Assembly: GCA_017646485.1 (NCBI GenBank)
Contig: JAGCML010000016.1
Location: 1-5,479, forward strand
Source of the DNA: Kiritimatiellia bacterium
Lineage (GTDB): Bacteria > Verrucomicrobiota > Kiritimatiellia > RFP12 > DVOR01
Length of the DNA stretch: 5,479 bases
Reading direction: 5' to 3'
Below, in pieces: positions 1 to 5,479 of this stretch (its first letter is position 1; each line of letters starts with the position of its first letter). The position numbers and the translations under genes were made by a program. Below the pieces are notes generated by a model. It was not told the origin of the DNA, made no database searches, and saw only the letters and a list, made by a program, of their open reading frames with translations.

Positions 1-1318
<1,318 letters not shown>

Positions 1319-1333
1319 TCAATTCGGCTTTAA

Positions 1334-2290
1334 TTAGGCATTAGCCTTGCAGAATTCACGAACGGAATCAAGCTGGCCAGCGGAGCCGAGCTTTTCGTTC
1401 TTAGCTGCGATGAACTTAGCATATTCATCCATGAAGATCTTACCGATCGGACGGAGGTCGAAACCTTCGGGGTGATCGCGGAAGTATTCACGGTGGACGC
1501 GGCACCACACCAAACGGCCGTCGGTGTCGATGTTGATCTTGGTCACGCCGAGTTCTGCTGCGCGCTTGAACTGGTTGTCATCCACACCCTTAGCGCCATC
1601 GAGCTTACCGCCAGAAGCGTTGATGCGAGCCACTTCGTCCTGAGGAACGGAAGAGGAACCGTGCATCACGAGGGGAAGACCAGGAGCCTTCTTCTGGATG
1701 TCAGAGAGCACGTCGAAACGGAGGCCCTGGTTACCAGAGAACTTGAATGCACCGTGAGAGGTACCGATAGCGCATGCGAGGGAGTCGCAACCGGTGATTT
1801 CTGCGAAGCGCTTCACGTCTTCAGGATTGGTGAGGCAAGCATCCTTTTCATCGACAGCCACGTGTTCTTCCACGCCGCCGAGCTTACCGAGTTCTGCTTC
1901 CACCACGAGGCCCTTAGCATGAGCGAGGTCCACGATCTTCTTGGTGATGGCTGCATTTTCTTCGAAGGGCTTGGAAGAAGCGTCAATCATGACGGAGCTG
2001 TAGAAGCCAGAGTTGATGCAGTCAATGCAGGATTCTTCGTCACCGTGGTCCAAGTGCACTGCGAACACTGCTTCAGGGAAAATCTTGTCGGCAGCGCGGA
2101 TCACATTTTCAAGCATGAGCTTGTCGGTGTAGCTGCGAGCACCCTTAGAAATCTGAATGATGAAGGGAGCCTTGCTTTCAATGCAGCCCTTGAAAAGGCC
2201 CATGCACTGCTCCATGTTGTTGATATTGTAAGCACCAACGGCATACTTACCGTAAGCGTGCTTGAAGAGTTCCTTCGTTGTGACGATCAT
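1334..2290 (-). CDS. fba: Class II fructose-1,6-bisphosphate aldolase (zinc-dependent), 318 aa
   Basis: This cytoplasmic glycolysis/gluconeogenesis enzyme reversibly cleaves fructose 1,6-bisphosphate to dihydroxyacetone phosphate and glyceraldehyde 3-phosphate. Class II motifs are present in order: GAYNINN (19-25), HLDHGD (79-84) with the likely catalytic Asp81, EAELGKLGG (131-139), GTSHGA (176-181), MHGSSS (209-214) and NIDTDGR (253-259). His82, His179 and His210 fit the three zinc ligands of the family. The length of 318 is normal for the shorter class II subgroup. The ATG at 2288-2290 is preceded by AAGGAGAG (2297-2304) at a good distance, and a strong promoter lies just upstream. A terminator follows, so fba is probably mainly monocistronic. 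Codon choice is highly biased: no TTA, CTA or TCA codons from the start to about 1472, which leaves a long open frame on the opposite strand. A related tagatose-bisphosphate aldolase role cannot be fully excluded, but the sequence favours Fba. Confidence 0.95.
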   Translation of the reverse strand: MIVTTKELFKHAYGKYAVGAYNINNMEQCMGLFKGCIESKAPFIIQISKGARSYTDKLMLENVIRAADKIFPEAVFAVHLDHGDEESCIDCINSGFYSSVMIDASSKPFEENAAITKKIVDLAHAKGLVVEAELGKLGGVEEHVAVDEKDACLTNPEDVKRFAEITGCDSLACAIGTSHGAFKFSGNQGLRFDVLSDIQKKAPGLPLVMHGSSSVPQDEVARINASGGKLDGAKGVDDNQFKRAAELGVTKINIDTDGRLVWCRVHREYFRDHPEGFDLRPIGKIFMDEYAKFIAAKNEKLGSAGQLDSVREFCKANA

Positions 2291-2329
2291 GCTGATCTCT
2301 CCTTTTCGGGGTTTAAAAGAATAATGAAA

Positions 2330-2358
2330 AGTATACCACGCAAAAATGCTTTTAGCAA
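2330..2358 (-). promoter_or_regulatory. Sigma-70-type promoter of fba with extended -10
   Basis: On the minus strand, TTGCTA (2353-2358, 4/6 to TTGACA) is followed after exactly 17 bases by TATACT (2330-2335, 5/6 to TATAAT). The bases TGG immediately before the -10 (2336-2338) make it an extended -10. Transcription would start near 2323, giving a leader of about 32 bases that contains the Shine-Dalgarno AAGGAGAG. The assignment is by eye, with no score calculated. Confidence 0.7.
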
Positions 2359-2393
2359 CCTTTAATATCCAAACAAAGCAGGTTTTTCAACAT
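2352..2393 (-). CDS. Candidate 13-residue leader peptide upstream of fba
   Basis: A minus-strand ATG (2391-2393) follows AAAGGAGG (2400-2407), an almost perfect Shine-Dalgarno, with 6 bases between. It opens a frame coding MLKNLLCLDIKGC and ending in TAA (2352-2354). The stop overlaps the fba -35 hexamer (2353-2358), so translating this ORF requires a transcript that starts upstream of the fba promoter, for example readthrough from the hexosaminidase gene or a separate promoter not clearly visible. The peptide has no run of one regulatory amino acid, so classical attenuation is not evident. The ribosome-binding site is the main evidence; a chance match in a short intergenic region is quite possible. 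Confidence 0.35.
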   Translation of the reverse strand: MLKNLLCLDIKGC

Positions 2394-2471
2394 TTTATGC
2401 CTCCTTTTCCGCATTCACCCTATCCTATTAATGATAAGAGCGTCTTTAGTAGGAGGTTCTTCCTCGTGCGC

Positions 2472-2514
2472 GGTATTCCCTGCGATTGTGTATCTCAGGT
2501 AATTCCCTGCGATT
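2472..2514. repeat. Short direct repeat at the hexosaminidase stop codon
   Basis: GGTATTCCCTGCGATT (2472-2487) recurs as GGTAATTCCCTGCGATT (2498-2514), differing by a single inserted A, with starts 26 bases apart. The second copy covers most of the TAA stop of the hexosaminidase (2513-2515, read on the minus strand). It looks like a small local duplication at the gene end; no mobile element or terminal inverted repeat is visible. The rest of the intergenic stretch to 2408 contains only a weak 4-bp hairpin (2453-2465). Confidence 0.6.
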
Positions 2515-3535
2515 ACTTTGCGAGCGTGGGCGAGGCGGTTTCAATCAAGGTTTTAAAGTGCTGAAGCGCTGGAATCAGAATTGCCTCTCGTGCTGCACGC
2601 GTGGGTAATTCCTCTGTCCAGAGATTCAACTGCACCCCGCGCACCGCCGGCATTTGCCACTTCGGAAGACGTGCCCGACTGGCCGCCTGATCCAAATAAC
2701 AAAATGAATACGGACACGCGATATCCTGTGGGCGAGGCATCACCTCATCATGCCAACACGTTAACGTGACCTCCTCCACCGAAACGCCTGTTGCCTTCAA
2801 TTCATCCCACGCCACCACCTCACGGCCACGCTTCCGCACGGATTGAATCAACGCTTCATAAAAACGCTTCTGCGCCTGCGGATCACGACACCCAGGGCAA
2901 TCACGCCAAACATAATCAGGTACTTCATCACATCCAATATGAATCGGAGCACCAGGAAATGCCTCACACAATTCACCAATCACCGTATCCAAGAGTTCCA
3001 ACGTCTTCGGATTGCTAATACAGATGATATCCTTTCCAAGAAACCATTGCTTTGGATCGCGATTCGTCGGACAAGCAATCTCTGGATAAGCCGTCAAGAG
3101 CGCTGCAGAATGCCCTGGCACATCCAATTCGGGCATGACCGTAATTCCATAGGTCGCCGCCTTCTGCGCAAAGGCCTTCAATGCTGATGCAGTATAAAAA
3201 CCGCCATACTTCCGTTCCCCCGCAGCCTCATGCGCTGCGGTCCAAAATTCCGTCGCACGCCAATTCCAGGGTTGGTCCGTCTTATCCACACGCCAAGCCG
3301 CCACCTCTGTCAACCGAGGATACGCCTTACTCTCAAAGCGCCACCCAGGCCCATCCACCAAATGCAAATGCAGTACATTGCAATGCGCCTCTTGAAGCCG
3401 TGGCAAAAGCGCCTCCAATTCATCCATGGTCGGGAAGTGACGCGACGTATCTATTAAAATCCCACGCCAACTCTGTACCTGAGCCAAAAGCGGCCCCATC
3501 ACCAAAAGCAAAACAAAAGCAATCCACTTTTTCAT
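2513..3535 (-). CDS. Exported glycoside hydrolase family 20 (beta-N-acetylhexosaminidase-like), 340 aa
   Basis: GH20 enzymes remove terminal beta-linked GlcNAc or GalNAc by substrate-assisted catalysis. The start MKKWIAFVLLLVMGPLLAQ is a signal peptide, so the product is probably periplasmic or secreted. GH20 catalytic-barrel motifs follow: WRGILIDTSRHF (23-34), LHLHLVDGPGWRFE (55-68), YGGFYTASAL (110-119), VMPELDVPGHSAA (133-145), IHIGCDEVP (198-206) with the catalytic Asp203-Glu204 pair, VAWDE (241-245), FCYLDQ (278-283) and VQLNLWTE (301-308). The usual N-terminal accessory domain is absent. The C-terminus ends about 32 residues after LWTE and lacks the normal PR..A.AE..W segment. The GlyGlyAspGlu motif reads GlyCysAspGlu. 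I chose ATG 3533-3535 because TGAGG lies 6 bases upstream; ATG 3545-3547 (four codons earlier) is an alternative. A GTG at 3763 would place 76 unrelated residues before the signal peptide. Family is secure; activity and substrate are inferred. Confidence 0.88.
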   Translation of the reverse strand: MKKWIAFVLLLVMGPLLAQVQSWRGILIDTSRHFPTMDELEALLPRLQEAHCNVLHLHLVDGPGWRFESKAYPRLTEVAAWRVDKTDQPWNWRATEFWTAAHEAAGERKYGGFYTASALKAFAQKAATYGITVMPELDVPGHSAALLTAYPEIACPTNRDPKQWFLGKDIICISNPKTLELLDTVIGELCEAFPGAPIHIGCDEVPDYVWRDCPGCRDPQAQKRFYEALIQSVRKRGREVVAWDELKATGVSVEEVTLTCWHDEVMPRPQDIACPYSFCYLDQAASRARLPKWQMPAVRGVQLNLWTEELPTRAAREAILIPALQHFKTLIETASPTLAK

Positions 3536-3572
3536 AAATAGCCTCATATCAATTCCAAACTGCGATAGCAAA

Positions 3573-3602
3573 AGCATACCAAAAATAAAAGCCCTCTGCG
3601 AA
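3573..3602 (-). promoter_or_regulatory. Candidate promoter of the GH20 gene
   Basis: On the minus strand, TTCGCA (3597-3602, 4/6) is followed after 18 bases by TATGCT (3573-3578, 4/6) with TGG directly before it, an extended -10 like that of fba. Transcription would begin near 3566, about 30 bases before the chosen start codon. This placement supports starting the GH20 gene at 3535 or 3547 and not at 3763. The match is moderate. Confidence 0.4.
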
Positions 3603-3868
3603 GCAGTTCCCCTCAACGCCCACGATGCCGCAAGCGGGTGCCCATTTTCTTCTAAAAACCTACTCAAACATTGGGCAAATCCCATAACCTTGTGCTTTGC
3701 CGCTGACGCGATAGCAATACTCGTCCGCAGGTGTACCAGCCCTTCGGCGGCGACCTTTGTCACTCATGTCCCTTTGGTTCTCGTATCCTTTTGTCTCCCA
3801 CTTCCCTTTGTCCCCTCTTCTCGCCGCTCATCGCAAGGCGTCAGCATCATCAATCGCAGGTGGAGTGG
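3603..3868. other. Divergent intergenic region without a convincing gene
   Basis: No protein family, tRNA or known structural RNA is recognisable here. The notable content is the 17-bp imperfect tandem repeat (3745-3812) in a purine-rich (minus-strand) tract. A minus-strand frame of 35 codons (3660-3767, starting MSDKGRRRRAGTPADEYCYR) is open, but its Shine-Dalgarno-like AAAGGG is only 2 bases from the ATG, so I do not call it a gene. A poor minus-strand promoter match, TTGTCA (3870-3875) with GATGAT (3846-3851) 18 bases away, overlaps the murG -35 element. Confidence 0.5.
3745..3812. repeat. Four imperfect 17-bp tandem repeats (GACAAAGG core)
   Basis: Read on the minus strand, four consecutive 17-bp units occupy 3796-3812, 3779-3795, 3762-3778 and 3745-3761. 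Their first nine bases are GACAAAGGG, GACAAAAGG, ACCAAAGGG and GACAAAGGT; the remainders are purine-rich and diverge, most strongly in the last unit. The exact 17-bp phase over four units is the main support. The array lies about 57 bp upstream of the murG -35 element and about 140 bp upstream of the GH20 promoter candidate. Repeated protein-binding sites are possible, but this is inference; biased base composition could also produce part of it. Confidence 0.5.
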
Positions 3869-3898
3869 TTGACAATTGAATGCCTAATACGATACACT
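3869..3898 (+). promoter_or_regulatory. Candidate sigma-70-type promoter of murG-mtaB
   Basis: A perfect TTGACA (3869-3874) is followed after 18 bases by TACACT (3893-3898, 4/6 to TATAAT). Transcription would begin near 3905, giving a leader of about 98 bases before murG. A weaker second match lies downstream: TTGACC (3960-3965), 17 bases, AATGAT (3983-3988). That one would leave only about 8 bases of leader and is less likely. Confidence 0.55.
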
Positions 3899-3910
3899 TT
3901 TTAAGTGTAT
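3892..3910. promoter_or_regulatory. Palindrome overlapping the murG -10 region (candidate operator)
   Basis: ATACACTT (3892-3899) and AAGTGTAT (3903-3910) form a perfect 8-bp inverted repeat around TTT. It covers the proposed -10 hexamer and the likely transcription start, the position of a typical repressor site. Most of the left arm lies upstream of the predicted start, so an RNA hairpin is less likely than a DNA-binding site. No regulator gene is visible in the window. Confidence 0.4.
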
Positions 3911-3967
3911 GAACGATGCCTTATTGATTTCTTTTAAGGTGTTAGCGTTCGTTTTTGTATTGACCCA

Positions 3968-3981
3968 GCCCATTGATGGGC
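3968..3981 (+). other. Short hairpin in the murG leader
   Basis: GCCCAT (3968-3973) and ATGGGC (3976-3981) are complementary around TG. CCCA (3964-3967) could extend the fold by pairing with TGGG (3990-3993), which covers part of the only Shine-Dalgarno-like sequence of murG (GGGA, 3991-3994). The leader also contains a three-codon frame ATG GGC GAA TGA (3976-3987) beginning inside the hairpin. A translational effect is speculative. Confidence 0.25.
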
Positions 3982-4002
3982 GAATGATGTGGGACTCCAT
4001 TA

Positions 4003-5097
4003 ATGAAACCTTCGATTGCAATTGCTTGTGGTGGCACGGGTGGTCATATTCACCCTGCTATGGCGGTGGCGGATTTACTCCTTGCAGAGGGATATCCCGT
4101 CTCTTTGATCTTGTCTGGTACGCGCGATGCGGAACAAAAGACGGCTGATGCGTGGAAAGGGCCCTTGCTCAAATCTGGCACTCGTCAAATTCGCAAATCC
4201 TTAAATCCGCGCGCACCTTTGGCTGTCCTCTGGGCGATCGTGAAGTGTTTCCGTTTTTTAAAGCAACAACGCCCCGCAGTGCTCTTCGCCACGGGCGGTT
4301 ACACCTGCTTCCCGCCAGTGGTGGCGGCACGCTGCTTACGCATCCCGGTTGTCTTCCATGAAGCCAATAGTCTCGTGGGGTCTGCGATTCGTCAGTGTAC
4401 AAAGTATCTCAATATCGCAGCGGTTGCCACCTCCTTTGAAGACACCTTCCAACAACTCCCCGGCGTAAAGACCGTCTTCACGGGGCTTCCCCTCCGTCAA
4501 CATGTTTTGGACTCCTTAGCCAAAGCCAGAAAGGTGAGCAAATCGAACGACACCTTCTCCATCTTGGTCACTGGTGGAAGCCAAGGCGCATTAGGAATGA
4601 ACCAACTCATCACGCCTGTTTTAGCCTCCCTTGCGAAGGCCGACCCCAAGGTGCGCATTCTTCACCAATGTGGCCCCAACCATGTTGAAACCTAGCGCCC
4701 GCTCTATGAAGGATTAGAGGCACAGGTCAATCTTGTTCCCTTCATTGATGACATGGGCACGGCCTATGGTTCGGCAGATGTGATTATTGCGCGCGCAGGT
4801 GCGGCCACCTGTTTTGAGATTGCCCGCTGCGGTGTGCCGACCATTTTCATTCCCCTGCCGACTGCTGCAGACGACCACCAACGCAAAAATGCTGAAGCCA
4901 TCGTGCGTTGTGGCGGTGCTATTTGCCTTAATCAAAAGACCACCACACCCGAAATGTTCGCCGAAGCCCTGCGTACGCTTTACAGCGATGAAGCCGTGCG
5001 CCAACAGATGCGCCAAGCCTTTTCGACCCTGCCGCAGACAGATGCCGCACGCGCGGTGGCCGATCTCGTCTTAAGCATTGCCACGAAGGACGCCTAA
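4003..5097 (+). pseudogene. murG: MurG, lipid II-forming GlcNAc transferase, interrupted by an in-frame TAG
   Basis: MurG transfers GlcNAc from UDP-GlcNAc to lipid I on the cytoplasmic face of the membrane, making lipid II for peptidoglycan. The N-terminal half (4003-4692) shows GGTGGHIHPA (10-19), ATGGYTCFPP (96-105), HEANSLVG (119-126), TGLPLR (160-165) and the GGSQG loop (191-195). Codon 231 is TAG (4693-4695). The same frame then continues without any shift: PFIDDM (246-251), SADVIIARAGAATCFEIA (257-274) with the UDP-GlcNAc-site Glu272, and PLPTAADDHQ (284-293), ending at TAA 5095-5097. Total length of 364 codons matches the family, so nothing but one codon is wrong. The second half has an ATG at 4753-4755, but no Shine-Dalgarno before it. 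The start ATG 4003-4005 has a weak GGGA 8 bases upstream. It may be a true nonsense mutation, a sequence error, or a read-through codon. Confidence 0.92.
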
Positions 5098-5479
5098 TGC
5101 CCTCCGAACGCTTGCCCGCACTCGCCTTTCAGACCTTCGGGTGCCGCCTCAATCAGGCGGAGAGCGAAGCTTGGCAAGCCGAACTCGCGACACGCGGTTT
5201 TCCGATTACCACGAAAGACCACGCCGACGTCTTCCTTGTTCACTCCTGTGCCGTAACGGAACCCGCCGTCAAAGAAGTCACGCGCCTCTTGCGTTCCCTT
5301 CATCGTCAACGCCCCGAGGTCTCCCTTATCCTTAGTGGGTGCGCGGCGGAATTGGTCAGCGGCGTTCCGATTGCGCTCCGCATTCCGCATAGCCAGAAAC
5401 CCGAGTGGATGACACACGTCACGACCTTTCTCAACACCCTTCCTGCGCACTCCCCCACCCTAAGCACCACCTCCCACCC
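5097..5479 (+). CDS. mtaB: tRNA (N6-threonylcarbamoyladenosine(37)) methylthiotransferase MtaB-like, N-terminal 127 residues (3' end outside window)
   Basis: MtaB-type radical SAM enzymes convert t6A37 to ms2t6A37 in ANN-decoding tRNAs, in the cytoplasm. The visible part is the N-terminal methylthiotransferase domain, with its three auxiliary [4Fe-4S] cysteines in typical contexts: TFGCRLNQAESE (Cys16), VHSCAVTEPA (Cys51) and LSGCAAEL (Cys82). GCRLNQAE and CAVTE point to MtaB and not to MiaB or RimO. The radical SAM CxxxCxxC motif and TRAM domain would lie beyond 5479. The ATG (5097-5099) shares one base with the murG stop (TAATG), and AAGGA (5086-5090) lies 6 bases upstream, so translation is probably coupled to murG. 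The residues after about 90 diverge from the family as I remember it. Confidence 0.88.
   Translation, partial: MPSERLPALAFQTFGCRLNQAESEAWQAELATRGFPITTKDHADVFLVHSCAVTEPAVKEVTRLLRSLHRQRPEVSLILSGCAAELVSGVPIALRIPHSQKPEWMTHVTTFLNTLPAHSPTLSTTSH

Noticed and set aside
1472..2365. 297-codon plus-strand open frame opposite fba
   Set aside because: Antisense shadow in the same codon register as fba, with no family resemblance.
2453..2465. GAGG-TTCTT-CCTC hairpin as a terminator for the GH20 gene
   Set aside because: Only 4 bp of stem and no T-run on either strand.
2581..3537. Several plus-strand frames opposite the GH20 gene
   Set aside because: Pro/His/Ser-rich antisense translations without motifs, inside a well-supported minus-strand gene.
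3536..3763. GTG start at 3763 extending the GH20 protein by 76 residues
   Set aside because: The extension would put a non-conserved segment before a clear signal peptide and includes the likely GH20 promoter; the start at 3535 has a Shine-Dalgarno-like TGAGG.
3909..4148. 79-codon plus-strand frame beginning in the palindrome and overlapping murG
   Set aside because: No Shine-Dalgarno, and after 4003 it is only an out-of-frame reading of conserved murG sequence.
4753..5097. C-terminal half of MurG as an independent gene starting at 4753
   Set aside because: The ATG is an internal Met of the conserved IDDM motif with no Shine-Dalgarno, and the frame is continuous with the upstream half apart from one TAG, so one interrupted gene is the better description.
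5094..5450. 118-codon minus-strand frame opposite mtaB
   Set aside because: The plus strand encodes three cysteine motifs of the methylthiotransferase domain; the minus frame has no recognisable features.

Overview
The window looks like bacterial DNA of moderate GC content from an anaerobic fermenter. It carries a single-chain pyruvate:ferredoxin oxidoreductase, a class II (zinc) fructose-bisphosphate aldolase, an exported family-20 hexosaminidase, and peptidoglycan and tRNA-modification genes. The aldolase and oxidoreductase types are ones I associate with gut or sediment anaerobes such as the Kiritimatiellota/Verrucomicrobia side of the PVC group or Spirochaetota. That placement is an inference from remembered family resemblance and is weak.

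Layout. Positions 1-3535 are read on the minus strand: the hexosaminidase (2513-3535), then fba (1334-2290) with its own strong promoter, then a rho-independent terminator (1270-1318), then nifJ (1-1238, running off the window). Positions 3869-5479 are read on the plus strand: a TTGACA promoter, a leader of about 100 bases, murG (4003-5097), and mtaB (from 5097, running off the window). The divergent region between them (3536-4002) holds promoter candidates for both directions, an imperfect 17-bp tandem repeat (3745-3812) and a palindrome over the murG -10 region.

How the genes fit together. fba and nifJ serve glycolysis and ferredoxin-linked pyruvate oxidation, and both show the codon bias of highly expressed genes. 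The hexosaminidase probably releases GlcNAc-type sugars outside the cytoplasm. MurG adds GlcNAc to lipid I to make lipid II. MtaB (tRNA 2-methylthio-t6A synthesis) is translationally coupled to murG by a one-base stop/start overlap and is probably unrelated in function.

The most notable observation is an in-frame amber codon (TAG, 4693-4695) in the middle of an otherwise intact, full-length murG reading frame. Other points worth a second look are the 17-bp repeat, the palindrome over the murG promoter, a 13-codon leader ORF with a near-perfect Shine-Dalgarno sequence upstream of fba, and the unusual C-terminus of the hexosaminidase. I see no CRISPR array, tRNA, rRNA, insertion sequence or clearly novel multigene system.
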